From Phycisphaerae bacterium (GTDB lineage: Bacteria > Planctomycetota > Phycisphaerae > UBA1845), in assembly GCA_029260235.1 (NCBI GenBank), contig JAJDDP010000071.1:1-35437 (forward strand): a stretch of DNA of 35,437 nucleotides. The letters are read 5' to 3'. Shown piece by piece: positions 15,928 through 23,396 of the stretch. The position numbers were made by a program, and so were the translations under genes. Within the stretch, counting starts at the first letter, position 1. Each line of letters starts with the position of its first letter. Below the pieces are notes generated by a model. It ran no database searches. It was not told where the DNA came from and was given only the letters and a program-made list of their open reading frames with translations.

Positions 15928-16667
15928 TTCAGCCACTCCTCAACAATGGACCGCAGGTCCGCGTCTAGCCCAGCCAGATCGAACTCGGCATCTTTGAACC
16001 GATTGAATGCTCGGCTGGGCTTGATCTCGATCTTCTTGGGCCGCTTGTCTGTCACGGGTCGCACATGCCCGCCCTTGTACGTCCACACGATCAGTCGTGC
16101 CCGCTTCACCTGTCCCGCCGTGAGGGCCACAAACGTGCAGCGACAGTTGTAATCCCACGGCGGCGTAAACCGATCCCAGAATGGATCGTTCCACTTGAAA
16201 ACCTTGCCGTGTAGCGCGGCGTGATCGTCGCGCACATTGCGAACGCCAGGCGTCCCGTTGCCCACGGTCAGGTACTGACGAAACCCGAACGCATCGGAGA
16301 TTTCCTTCTTGTCCAGCGCATCGCGCCGGGAGTCGTTGTACGCCTGCATGGCGTTCTGCCGGAAGGCCAGCTTGAGCCGACCTAATGCTGGTGACGCGTT
16401 TCCCTGCCCCTCGAACATCGCCGCTACTTGCCGTCGGAAGTCCGCAAAGGATGTCCCATCGCGGATCGCCTTTTCCATCATGTCGCGTACGCGCTGCACC
16501 GTCTGTGCCTTGTTCACCGCGAAGATACGAAACGCTTTCGACCGATTCGCCGCCTGCAGCCGATCGAAGTCGTCGCTGGACAGCGGCACCTTCTTGGCGA
16601 ACCGCTTCGCGGCCTCGTCGAACGAGCGGGGCGTAAAGTCTGCTTTGGTTAATTCGCTGATTGGCAT
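15924..16667 (-). CDS. Mu F-like minor head protein
   Basis: This 247-aa protein has the MuF domain: helices with FRRQVAAMFEGQG and FRQNAMQAYNDSRRD, then the signature DDHAALHGKVF (about 148-157) and FTPPWDYNCRCTF (about 167-179). MuF proteins bind near the portal and act in head morphogenesis and DNA injection. The start is ATG 16667, with AAGGA 8 bp upstream provided by inserted sequence. A frame from 16712 reads through that insertion and is not the natural start. The first 10 codons are repeated 93 bp upstream at 16731-16760, the likely original start. It overlaps the protease start by 4 bp. Confidence 0.85.
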   Translation of the reverse strand: MPISELTKADFTPRSFDEAAKRFAKKVPLSSDDFDRLQAANRSKAFRIFAVNKAQTVQRVRDMMEKAIRDGTSFADFRRQVAAMFEGQGNASPALGRLKLAFRQNAMQAYNDSRRDALDKKEISDAFGFRQYLTVGNGTPGVRNVRDDHAALHGKVFKWNDPFWDRFTPPWDYNCRCTFVALTAGQVKRARLIVWTYKGGHVRPVTDKRPKKIEIKPSRAFNRFKDAEFDLAGLDADLRSIVEEWLK

Positions 16668-16762
16668 TCCAATCATCCTTGTATCCCCCGACCAACTCGC
16701 GATCGGGGCCATTGATCCCCACTATGTGGGGTCTGCTTTGGTTAATTCGCTGATTGGCATTC
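16638..16762. repeat. Direct repeat of the MuF gene start around a hairpin insertion
   Basis: A 32-bp sequence occurs identically at 16638-16669 and 16731-16762, 93 bp apart. Both copies encode MPISELTKAD on the minus strand. The upstream copy runs into CCC ACA TAG after ten codons; the downstream one opens the full gene. The 61-bp insert holds a CCCCCGACCA...GATCGGGG hairpin (16685-16708), a CCCCAC-TAT-GTGGGG hairpin, and the AAGGA site now used by the gene. Confidence 0.85.
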
Positions 16763-16764
16763 AC

Positions 16765-17043
16765 TTACGAACCTTTGTCGCTTGGCGTGCTCGCGACCAT
16801 GGCAACCATACCCACCTGCGTCATGGCATCGCCCATATTTTCTTCACCCTCACTCGTATCCATCCTGCGTAGTGTCGCACCACTGAGTCGCCGCCTTACG
16901 CCATCGAAGCTCTTCGCCTTGTCGATCGCATCCAGAAAGTGTTCTGCCACACCTCGGCGGTAGGATTCGTCTGCTTTGGCTAGCGCCGCCCCAGCCAATC
17001 GTTCCACCCCCTGAATCACCTGTGCGTGTCGTTTAAGCGGCAC
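16765..17043 (-). CDS. Hypothetical protein between portal and MuF
   Basis: The likely start is GTG 17043, lying inside the portal's last codons (portal TAA at 17035-17033), so translation is coupled. The 92-aa product (PLKRHAQVIQGVERLAGAALAKADESYRRGVAEHFL...) is predicted to be helical in its first 65 residues and flexible at the end. I do not recognise a family. Its place between portal and MuF, where several Mu-like phages carry a small extra gene, suggests a minor head role. Confidence 0.6.
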   Translation of the reverse strand: MPLKRHAQVIQGVERLAGAALAKADESYRRGVAEHFLDAIDKAKSFDGVRRRLSGATLRRMDTSEGEENMGDAMTQVGMVAMVASTPSDKGS

Positions 17044-18352
17044 TGTCGGTCTCCCCGGCAAATCCGGCGTCAAAGCCGTCCAGCGGAACGTCGAGCACAG
17101 AATCACCATCCTGCGGCTCGGGTATACCGAGCTCGTCGTGTGCCCACTTGCGTGGCACCCCCATGCCCAGCGAGCTAGCGGTTGCGATCAATTGCGCCAG
17201 TTGGTTTCGGTCCACGACCTCGGGCTTGACACGCTCAAAAAACGGCAGCGGTACCTCACGCTTGAACTTGTACCAAACCATCGGGGCAATCAGTTGACTA
17301 CGAATCGTGCGGGCCTCGCGTTTGATGTCGTCATCACGCAAGTCTTCGCGCACATCGTCCTGCACCGAGGCCGCCGCGTGGGTGCCCGTTCCCCCCGTCG
17401 TGTCGCTGGTAAGATTCCCGCCCAGCCAGAGCTTGGCATGAGTTCGGTCACACCAGTTCACCAAAGCTTCAAAGGGGTGCGTGCCTCGCTGGGAGGATTC
17501 CTTCATCTCCAGCGTCACGCCCTGCGAAAAAATACCGTACGCCTTGCTGCCGAGGTTCTCCATCATCTCCAGGAGTTCATCTCTTTCCTGCGTGCTGGCA
17601 GTAGGCGGGTAATGCGCCCATCGGACCGGCATGCCGAATATCTCCGCGAAGACGGCCCAATCGGCAATGGCCAACATCTTGATCAAATAAACAAGTGCAG
17701 CCGACCACATGCGTGACTTGGTGAGTGGATAGCCGCAGGCGTCGTAGGGCGAATGGACGATAAAGTTCGGCGGCGCAGCCTCGTAGCCAACCCGGTTATC
17801 TGGCGTTTCCACCCGCACAACACCAGGGCGCTGCAGGTCCATTTTGAGCCGCCAGTATGGCACGCCCTGCATAGCGACGATATCATTGTAGTCCCAGACC
17901 GGCTCAACCACCTGCAGGTTCGTATCGATGGCCACGGCCATGTGTTCCAGCGATTCGTCGAACCCTTCGATTTTGCTGATCTGTTCGCGAACGAAATCCG
18001 CCGCTTCATCGGCCAGCTTGCGATCCTCCATGTCTTCGACATCGGCGGCACTGACAACCTGGTATTCGAGACCAACCAGTGCCGCGATGCGTATCTCCGA
18101 CAGGCATCGCAGGTTGGCGTCTTTCTGTTTCATCTCCTCGAAGAGTTGCAGGGCACAGGCCACATCGCTGTCCACCGAACTGCGCAAGAGTGACCGAAGC
18201 CGTTTGAAGTCGAGATTGTCGGAGATGGCTGACCTAGCAAAGTCGAACGATGGGTCCGGTCGTACGATACCGCCGGTAACGGGACGCTTGTATCGAAGCG
18301 CATTGATCAACGCACGGTACGATCCACCGATCTTTGTCATGAGTCCTGCCAC
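17033..18352 (-). CDS. DUF935-like portal protein (Mu gp29 family)
   Basis: This 439-aa protein fits the DUF935 portal family: early GGIVRPDPSF (with the family's 'D...lr..L'-type start), LFEEMKQKDANLRCLSEIRIAALVGLEYQVV at about 69-99, helix region with LEHMAVAIDTNLQVVEPVWDY, PPNFIVHSPYDACGYPL, and the C-terminal ALVNWCDRTHAKLWLGGNLTSDTTGGTGTHAAASVQDDVREDLRDDDIKREARTI-type segment, read in pieces. The portal forms the ring through which DNA enters and leaves the head. GTG 18352 has AAGGAG 10 bp upstream; an ATG four codons later is less favoured. Next to terminase on one side and MuF on the other, as in Mu. Confidence 0.85.
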   Translation of the reverse strand: MAGLMTKIGGSYRALINALRYKRPVTGGIVRPDPSFDFARSAISDNLDFKRLRSLLRSSVDSDVACALQLFEEMKQKDANLRCLSEIRIAALVGLEYQVVSAADVEDMEDRKLADEAADFVREQISKIEGFDESLEHMAVAIDTNLQVVEPVWDYNDIVAMQGVPYWRLKMDLQRPGVVRVETPDNRVGYEAAPPNFIVHSPYDACGYPLTKSRMWSAALVYLIKMLAIADWAVFAEIFGMPVRWAHYPPTASTQERDELLEMMENLGSKAYGIFSQGVTLEMKESSQRGTHPFEALVNWCDRTHAKLWLGGNLTSDTTGGTGTHAAASVQDDVREDLRDDDIKREARTIRSQLIAPMVWYKFKREVPLPFFERVKPEVVDRNQLAQLIATASSLGMGVPRKWAHDELGIPEPQDGDSVLDVPLDGFDAGFAGETDSAA

Positions 18353-18381
18353 TTACGCTGCGCTCCTTAGCTTGTTTCCCG

Positions 18382-19716
18382 TTACCATGCTCTCCCCTTG
18401 CTCATAGCCAGAGGACTTCCAAAATGCGCCTCAATGGGACCGACATCACTGTCACCAGCGTGTACTGCCAGCGCCGCAGCCCAGAACCGATCAGCGTGTG
18501 AACCTTTTTGCCGATCAGCGGTCAATCGCACCTGACCACTACTCGTCACGTTTTTCTGCACACTGTGCAGGTCGTTGCGAATATCTGGACAGGTCGGAAT
18601 GCGGATGTTCTTGTCCTCAAAGCGAACGCGCATTTTGCCAGCCGCATCAGCCTTGAAAGCCGTCGTGAATGTGCAGGGTTCAACGCGGTACGAGCCAAAA
18701 CGCTCCTCAAGCTGCTCGGCGAGTTGCATGCCGAGTCCTGTCTCATCGATCGCAGCCCGTCGTACGCACGGGTTTTGGATAATGCTTGAGATGATTTCAA
18801 ACTGCTTTTGAAAACGGGTTGAACGCAGTTCAGTCAGCCCCAGGCTGATAAAGACTTCGCCGACTTTTTGGAACGCCCAGATCACCGTCAGGTCTTTCTT
18901 GCGAGCGATATCGACGCCGACAAACACATCCCCATCGTGTTCGCGGAGCGCCTGCACATTCAATTCGCGAGATAGCAAACCATCTTCGCACGCGGCGATC
19001 ATCTCGTAGGACAAGAAGTTGTACGCTTCGTCCAGGAATTCGCACCCAAACTCCTGCCGCCAAATGTCAACGTCGCCGCAGCCCAGGCGAAGTTCCTCGA
19101 TGTCATCCTCTGTAAGCGGGTTGCCCTTCTTCACCGAGTCATAGATCGTCATCACGTCGCGGTCATAAGACTTGTTGCTTTGCAGTTCGTAAAACTTGTT
19201 GGCCTTACCCTTGGGCGTTGAGCAGACGTCCAGTTCACCGCGTCCTCGTGTCAGCGATGGATACATCGCCGCCCAGATTTCCTTGTCGTTCTTGTGCATG
19301 GCGAACTCGTCCAGCAATACGTCACCGGTAAAGCCGCGCGCCGTGTCCGGATTAGCCGGAAGGCCGAGTATGCGAATGCCGCCGAGTTCGGGCGGAAGCG
19401 TGATCTCCAGCAGGCTGTACTTGAAGTCGGCGAGTTCCAGTTCGCGTTCGTCCCACTGAACCGCGATCTTGATCGCCTCCAAGTGCTGCTTGGCCTTCAT
19501 CATCAGCTCCCGGCTTTGGCGTTGCCCCGCCGAGAGGAAGAACTGATTGCGCCCACGCATGATCCCGCGCAAAATGCGGCGCATTGACATGGTCCAACTC
19601 TTGCCCGTCTGCCGCGACCAAGTCGTGAGCGTAAACCGCTCACAGGAAAGCACACGCGCCCGTTGGAACGGATAGCACATGTCCAGGATTGGCCTGAGCA
19701 GACTTACATCAGCCAT
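18382..19716 (-). CDS. Terminase large subunit (Mu gp28-like)
   Basis: The start is ATG 19716, overlapping the small-subunit gene by 8 bp; the frame is open 42 codons further upstream but that part is shadow sequence. The 444-aa product has a packaging ATPase with Walker A SRQTGKS (34-40) and Walker B VLLDEF (133-138), plus a C-terminal RNase H-like nuclease with acidic residues in GVDIARKKD (D269), AAIDETGLG (D324) and SHADRFW (D409). It pumps DNA into the prohead and cuts the filled-head DNA. In Mu-type phages it also packages flanking host DNA. Confidence 0.9.
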   Translation of the reverse strand: MADVSLLRPILDMCYPFQRARVLSCERFTLTTWSRQTGKSWTMSMRRILRGIMRGRNQFFLSAGQRQSRELMMKAKQHLEAIKIAVQWDERELELADFKYSLLEITLPPELGGIRILGLPANPDTARGFTGDVLLDEFAMHKNDKEIWAAMYPSLTRGRGELDVCSTPKGKANKFYELQSNKSYDRDVMTIYDSVKKGNPLTEDDIEELRLGCGDVDIWRQEFGCEFLDEAYNFLSYEMIAACEDGLLSRELNVQALREHDGDVFVGVDIARKKDLTVIWAFQKVGEVFISLGLTELRSTRFQKQFEIISSIIQNPCVRRAAIDETGLGMQLAEQLEERFGSYRVEPCTFTTAFKADAAGKMRVRFEDKNIRIPTCPDIRNDLHSVQKNVTSSGQVRLTADRQKGSHADRFWAAALAVHAGDSDVGPIEAHFGSPLAMSKGRAW

Positions 19717-20203
19717 CGCTGTCGGCTCCGTCCATGGGAGGCATGTCATACTCATGGCGAATACTATTGACCATCGCTTCATGCGTCGTACCGCTGCCAC
19801 CATGCTCTTCGAGTTTTCGTGTTGTTTCTGCTTGTTCATCATCCTGCATCAGTCGCCGCAGTACCTTGGCATACTCCACCAACAGGTCTGCGGCCTTTCG
19901 TTGCGTTGATTCCTTGACACTCGGGCTGACTGCCTTCTCCGCAATCTGTGAGAGTGCCTCGGCCATGTTGGGGCCGACTCCCATCGCTCCGGCAGCCAGG
20001 GCATCCTTGAACGCGGCAAACTGTTTGAGCCTGCGACGCGGCCCGTACCTTTGAGCGAGTACTTGAAGCGACCGACGCTTGCTCTCGGACATCTCAAGTT
20101 CCCGCATGATGTCCGACGTATCCCAGCCATCGTGCAGCAACTCATGCAGGCGCTCCCAGCCATCTTCGCCAAGCGATTTTGCCCATCGCGGTACGCTTCC
20201 CAT
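19709..20203 (-). CDS. Probable terminase small subunit (Mu gp27 / DUF3486 position)
   Basis: This 164-aa protein lies immediately upstream of the large terminase and overlaps it. It has an N-terminal helix-turn-helix-like region (EDGWERLHELLHDGWDTSDIMRELEM, about 12-37), followed by a basic stretch GPRRRLKQF and long helices (about 60-120). This fits a DNA-recognition small terminase. The sequence KRRSLQVLAQRYGPRRRL may be the DNA-contact region. The start ATG 20203 follows the preceding stop directly (TAG-ATG), with GGAG 7 bp upstream. The family call depends on position and layout. Confidence 0.7.
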   Translation of the reverse strand: MGSVPRWAKSLGEDGWERLHELLHDGWDTSDIMRELEMSESKRRSLQVLAQRYGPRRRLKQFAAFKDALAAGAMGVGPNMAEALSQIAEKAVSPSVKESTQRKAADLLVEYAKVLRRLMQDDEQAETTRKLEEHGGSGTTHEAMVNSIRHEYDMPPMDGADSDG

Positions 20204-20509
20204 CTACGGCTCCAATGCCGGATCAATTTCGATCCGGTTGGCGATCTCGTTACCCTTGGACGTCAGCCTGTAATAGCGCCGATCCCACGGCATATGGTCT
20301 TTTTTGTTAGTCCATTCGACGTAGCCCTTGTCGATCAGGTAGGCCAGGTCACGTTTGATGCACTCGGTGTCCGGCAAATCCAGATGAAGCAGCGAGTGAA
20401 CGATCGATACAAACCCAAAGGGTGTTGGATAGACCATCAACAGCGCCGTCATCAAGTCGCGTCGAGCCTGCTTAATCTGAGCCGCACGGGCCTGACCTGA
20501 ATCAAACAC
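20204..20509 (-). CDS. Small winged-helix-like protein upstream of terminase
   Basis: This 101-aa protein starts at GTG 20509, inside the end of the previous gene, and ends right before the small terminase. The sequence fits a winged helix: helices with QIKQARRDLMTALLMVYP, VSIVHSLLHLDLPDTECIKRDLAYLIDKGYVEW, then a wing DRRYYRLTSKGNEIANRI. The 'L..Gyv.w......w....y.LT.kG..ia' ending is typical of DNA-binding winged helices. Its position equals Mu gp26. It could regulate late genes or assist packaging; neither is proven. Confidence 0.75.
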   Translation of the reverse strand: MFDSGQARAAQIKQARRDLMTALLMVYPTPFGFVSIVHSLLHLDLPDTECIKRDLAYLIDKGYVEWTNKKDHMPWDRRYYRLTSKGNEIANRIEIDPALEP

Positions 20510-20870
20510 GATCGCCTGCCTTTCTTGCTTTCATCTCCTCGGCCACCTTGGCCACCTGTGCCGCGACACCGCTTTTCGCTTCCGTTTTTCCGGCCAGGTA
20601 CTTGAGTTGCCCAATGCATTCGTCCATTTTGTTTCGCAGGACGATACTGCCGCGCACCCAGTCGGCCTTGTCCGCTTTGTCGCGGTCCATGATCACGAGC
20701 AATTCAGCGTGCCGGTCAACGCGATCGTTCATGCGTTGCAGGTCACGGCTGATTGTGTCCCGAAACGCGATGTTCCCCTTGCGGATCACGCTCAGGTAGG
20801 CTGCAATCAGACCAACGGGTATGGTCATAATCGCGCACAGCGCCGAAAAATCCGCCAGCGTCAGTGTCAT
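20502..20870 (-). CDS. DUF2730-like membrane-anchored coiled-coil protein (Mu gp25 position)
   Basis: The start is ATG 20870 with a 4-bp ATGA overlap to the gene upstream, giving 122 aa. An N-terminal hydrophobic segment (about 8-27, FSALCAIMTIPVGLIAAYLS) is followed by helical, charged sequence (DTISRDLQRMNDRVDRHAELLVIMDRDKADKADWV). This layout is that of the DUF2730 family, found at the gp25 position of Mu-like phages, whose function is unknown. The neighbour order (DUF2730, winged helix, small terminase) matches that of Mu. Confidence 0.65.
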   Translation of the reverse strand: MTLTLADFSALCAIMTIPVGLIAAYLSVIRKGNIAFRDTISRDLQRMNDRVDRHAELLVIMDRDKADKADWVRGSIVLRNKMDECIGQLKYLAGKTEAKSGVAAQVAKVAEEMKARKAGDRV

Positions 20871-21121
20871 TTCTTTGGCTCCCACTTACAGGCCCAGCGC
20901 AGGTTCGGATTGGCAGTGTGCGATGGCCCGATGTTGATTTTTAAGCCCGGACAGGTTTCCATCAGGTACTTCGCAAACTCCCGCATCGGATGCTCCAGTG
21001 AAGGCTGAAAGTTTCCGATCACTGGCCCGCCCGCTTCCAGGCACGCCCGCGTCTTGAACGCGGTGTTAATAATCGCACCCATTAGGTCACCGACGGCCTG
21101 TTGTTTTTCCTGCTGATTCAA
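20867..21121 (-). CDS. Small hypothetical protein
   Basis: This 84-aa protein overlaps the genes on both sides by 4 bp (ATGA style) in the run before terminase. It reads MNQQEKQQAVGDLMGAIINTAFKTRACLEAGG at the N-terminus and HPMREFAKYLMETCPGLKIN in the middle, predicted as helical with a short C-terminal basic/aromatic part (LRWACKWEPKK). No membrane segment, metal site or known domain is seen. The tight overlaps support it being a real co-translated gene. Confidence 0.65.
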   Translation of the reverse strand: MNQQEKQQAVGDLMGAIINTAFKTRACLEAGGPVIGNFQPSLEHPMREFAKYLMETCPGLKINIGPSHTANPNLRWACKWEPKK

Positions 21122-21513
21122 AACGTCGCCTTTGCCGTGCTCGTATCAAAGAGTCGTCCCTGCCCGTTCATGCGATCCGTGATCGCCCGTTTTTGCTTCG
21201 CCAGATCGGCGAATTGAAACACTGCTTTGGCTTTTCGTGACGCCTGATAGGCTGCCCATTCGTCGGCATCGCGTGCCAGCCAGTAGCCCGCTTTTCCGTT
21301 GCCCTGCCCGGCGCAAATCCGTTCACCGAGCGATTCGCGGGCATGTTTGATCACCGTTCGCACGCGCCGCCGGATCGATTCACGCTGTCCGAAAATCCCA
21401 ACCTGAATGGCGAGCATGACGGCGGAATGCGGCCCCGTGCCTTGGAAATTCCGCAGCACGGAGACCGCCGCCTCGGCCTGGCTTTCGATTGTTTCGTGTC
21501 CGATTCTTGACAT
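21118..21513 (-). CDS. Probable DNA-binding phage protein (helical, basic)
   Basis: This 131-aa protein uses ATG 21513 (a GTG one codon upstream is possible). Residues 5-50 look like two helices with VSVLRNFQGTGPHSAVMLAIQVGIFG, followed by the basic segment QRESIRRRVRTVIKHARESLGERIC and then GNGKAGYWLARDADEWAAYQASRKAKA. The second half resembles a winged-helix wing ('i......gyyl..d..e...y....'). I read it as a DNA-binding protein but cannot name the family. It is the first gene after the lipoprotein in the late operon. Confidence 0.65.
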   Translation of the reverse strand: MSRIGHETIESQAEAAVSVLRNFQGTGPHSAVMLAIQVGIFGQRESIRRRVRTVIKHARESLGERICAGQGNGKAGYWLARDADEWAAYQASRKAKAVFQFADLAKQKRAITDRMNGQGRLFDTSTAKATF

Positions 21514-21581
21514 CACGTCACCAAAAAACGCCTCGCACCGGGCCAGCAGCCGCCCCGCAGGGGGACCACGGCAACGTTTCG

Positions 21582-22067
21582 CTAAGAGCCGCCCGCCCCG
21601 GGGTCCGTGACCCCAGAGGCCGCGCCTCCAGGGTCCGTGACCCCCGAGGGTGGCGTGTTGTGCGGGCTGGATACCCGGTTCCAGCCGAGCAAGGTGAGAA
21701 TCGAATCGCGTTGCGCGTCTGAAATCGGCTGCCCCAATTGGGCGATCAGGGCCTCTCTCGCTCCGTGCGGCAGTTGCGTTCCCGTCCCGCTGGTGTTGAG
21801 CATGATGTCGCCGTCCATGCCCACCAGCCGCGTTCCGGCTGCCGTCGTCACCGTGACATAGCTTTCGATTCCGGCATCGTTCACATGCCCGCGAATGTTG
21901 GACGTGAACTGATCCATCACGCCCTGGTCTTTCATCATGGCTGCCGTGTTCATGGCAACTTGCGAGAACTCCTTGGAAAAACCCGTGGGCAGGCTACATC
22001 CCGTGTGCCACAGCGTGACACATCCCAAAAATACTGCGATACAAGCCTTAGCCGTTTGTGCCTTCAT
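21582..22067 (-). CDS. Putative lipoprotein
   Basis: ATG 22067 has a strong AAGGAGA site 7 bp upstream; nine codons more upstream are open but lack one. The 161-aa product starts with a signal (MKAQTAKACIAVFLGCVTLWHTGC) whose Cys24 in HTGC is a plausible, slightly non-canonical lipobox. The mature part has VTVTTAAGTRLVGMDGDIMLN and a Pro/Gly/Ser tail with a repeated SGVTDPG. It opens the minus-strand late run, where Mu-like phages carry lysis genes, so an outer-membrane spanin-like role is possible; I see no endolysin near it. Confidence 0.65.
   Translation of the reverse strand: MKAQTAKACIAVFLGCVTLWHTGCSLPTGFSKEFSQVAMNTAAMMKDQGVMDQFTSNIRGHVNDAGIESYVTVTTAAGTRLVGMDGDIMLNTSGTGTQLPHGAREALIAQLGQPISDAQRDSILTLLGWNRVSSPHNTPPSGVTDPGGAASGVTDPGAGGS
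21600..21643. repeat. Tandem GGGTCCGTGACCC palindromes in the lipoprotein tail
   Basis: GGGGTCCGTGACCCC (21600-21614) and GGGTCCGTGACCC (21631-21643) stand 31 bp apart inside the coding sequence and produce the repeated SGVTDPG peptide. Each is a hairpin with a CGT loop. They look like a dispersed palindrome that entered the flexible C-terminus in frame and then duplicated. Confidence 0.75.
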
Positions 22068-22750
22068 ACTGACTCTCCTTTGAAAAATGAACAATTACCG
22101 ATCGTTCGACGGATGCATGCCGACGTTGCGGCACGTTTGAATTCGCAATCCGGCAGAGCCGAAGAGAAGACAAGGGCATCCGTGCGCTTTTCTTGCTTCT
22201 CCCGGCTTGCCCGGAGGTACCGACAATTGGAATCCCAGGTGTAGGGTGCGTCCCGGACGCACCGCTTTCTTGCTGTGCGCATGAAAAACCGGCGACGCCG
22301 GTCGACCCGGTCCGCCAAAAGAGCAACGGACTGGGCCAATAGAACCACACGAAGTGTGGCCGACGAAGCCGGTCGGAGGGGAGGAAGCGATCGGTATTGT
22401 TGTTTTTCAGTGCGATCCGTCGCATCGTTACATCCCGTTCCGTCGGGCCTATTCGTCCGGCTGCGCCAAATCAAACCGGCTATGCCGGTCCGGTGGGCGC
22501 GCACAAAAAGACCGGGTCCGCAGTTGTCCCATCGGGGGTACTACGAACCCGGCCTTGTGTTTCAATTGCCTGCGTTAACAGGACGTGCGGTTTGCCTGGA
22601 AGATCACTTTGCGATCTTCTCCTTCACGCCGCACAGGCTCAGGTTTTTAATGTTTCCTTGGATTTCAGGGCGCCTCTACTCGCCCTTTCAATTGTTCGGG
22701 AAGACGTGTACCACAGACCTTGCGCAAAAGTCAACAGAAAAATAAAAAAA
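22068..22750. other. 683-bp gene-free stretch rich in palindromes
   Basis: No convincing gene lies here; the open frames on either strand are low-complexity Arg/Pro/Ser-rich shadows. The stretch contains GGTGCGTCC-C-GGACGCACC (22245-22263), CCGGCGACGCCGG (about 22289), CCACACGAAGTGTGG (22345-22359), ACCGGCTATGCCGGT (22475-22489), GAAGATC...GATCTTC (about 22602-22622) and AGGGCG...CGCCCT. It separates the zinc-ribbon membrane gene from the lipoprotein and late operon. It could be a long leader with regulatory RNA structure, or a landing zone for dispersed repeats. Confidence 0.7.
22705..22734 (-). promoter_or_regulatory. Candidate minus-strand promoter for the late genes
   Basis: On the minus strand TTGACT (22734-22729) and TACACG (22710-22705) are separated by 18 bp. 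The layout resembles the plus-strand promoter at 23244 (TTGACT-17-TACACT). It lies just beyond the end of the zinc-ribbon gene and before the 640-bp leader of the lipoprotein operon. No activator site was identified. Confidence 0.35.
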
Positions 22751-23218
22751 TTATTCGCTCGGGTCGAGCCTCGCCGCAATCCGCTCCGACGAACGCCACA
22801 TTCCGGCCACGGCGGTAATCAAGACTCCCCCCAAAAACGCGGCGAAGTAGTTCGCCAGCAATATGAGCCCGAGCCCGAAATAGAATCGCCCCAAGAAAAC
22901 GCCCATGAAGAGATTTACTGCGAACACTGCCACAGTAATGACCATAACCAAGCGACCGGCGATGACCAGGAACAGAATCATCCACTTAGTAGTGCGCTCA
23001 CTCAGGAGTTTCGATGTAAAGTCGGCAACAGCAACCATTCCCTCGCCATTAGCTTGGCTAGCCGCGTTTCCCTGAACATTGTTGACCGCATTGGCTAGCT
23101 CGGACATCTTGTCACTTGCAGGATTCGCCTTAAGTGTGTTTCCGCACGCCGAACAGAACGCATCCGCCTCGTTGCACGCCGTCTCGCATTCCATGCAGTA
23201 AACAGGGTTTTTCGACAT
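22751..23218 (-). CDS. Zinc-ribbon membrane protein
   Basis: This 155-aa protein starts with a zinc ribbon, C8-x2-C11 and C22-x2-C25 (MSKNPVYCMEC...FCSACGNTLK), then a linker, and has two hydrophobic segments at about 79-104 (WMILFLVIAGRLVMVITVAV) and 112-140 (FYFGLGLILLANYFAAFLGG). The architecture (zinc ribbon plus membrane) is common in small bacterial membrane proteins and not known in Mu. It is transcribed away from the control region. It could be a cargo gene acting on the host envelope; holin function is possible but not shown. An A/T-rich stretch follows its stop. Confidence 0.7.
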   Translation of the reverse strand: MSKNPVYCMECETACNEADAFCSACGNTLKANPASDKMSELANAVNNVQGNAASQANGEGMVAVADFTSKLLSERTTKWMILFLVIAGRLVMVITVAVFAVNLFMGVFLGRFYFGLGLILLANYFAAFLGGVLITAVAGMWRSSERIAARLDPSE

Positions 23219-23243
23219 GTTCCCGCGACCTCAAAAAAAAGAC

Positions 23244-23272
23244 TTGACTTACCCTAACAGGTACCGTACACT
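23244..23272 (+). promoter_or_regulatory. Sigma-70-type promoter P1
   Basis: TTGACT (23244-23249), a 17-bp spacer and TACACT (23267-23272). The sequence after the -10 (ACTGGTTTTCGATGGC) closely matches that at the second promoter (ACTGGTTTTAGATGGC), so the two share ancestry or an operator. A mini-frame ATG GCT TAA at 23281 and an ATGGCT...AGCCAT inverted repeat surround the AAGGGA ribosome site of the downstream 31-aa frame. Confidence 0.65.
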
Positions 23273-23300
23273 GGTTTTCGATGGCTTAAGGGAAAGAGCC

Positions 23301-23396
23301 ATGCCAACCATCTTTGCCTGGTCGACCGGAGGCCACGGACTCGTGACGTCAAGGATGACGCCCGGTCGACCACGACATAACGGGGTATTCCCATGA
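23301..23396 (+). CDS. 31-aa leader frame coupled to the next gene
   Basis: ATG 23301 is preceded by AAGGGAAAGAGCC and opens a 31-codon frame (MPTIFAWSTGGHGLVTSRMT...) whose TGA overlaps the ATG of the following frame by 4 bp. It lies behind promoter P1 and contains an 11-bp inverted repeat. It may be a true small protein or a translational leader that controls the downstream frame. I do not recognise it. Confidence 0.4.
   Translation: MPTIFAWSTGGHGLVTSRMTPGRPRHNGVFP
23319..23372. repeat. 11-bp perfect inverted repeat in the P1 leader
   Basis: TGGTCGACCGG (23319-23329) and CCGGTCGACCA (23362-23372) form a perfect inverted repeat across 32 bp. Each arm also contains the self-palindrome GGTCGACC, so the pair could be two protein sites rather than one RNA stem. 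It lies between promoter P1 and the 78-aa frame, inside the 31-aa leader. Confidence 0.7.

Noticed and set aside
22275..22745. Plus-strand 156-aa frame and overlapping frames in the 22-kb gap
   Set aside because: Composed of translated palindromes (Arg/Pro/Ser-rich), no ribosome site, no recognisable domain.
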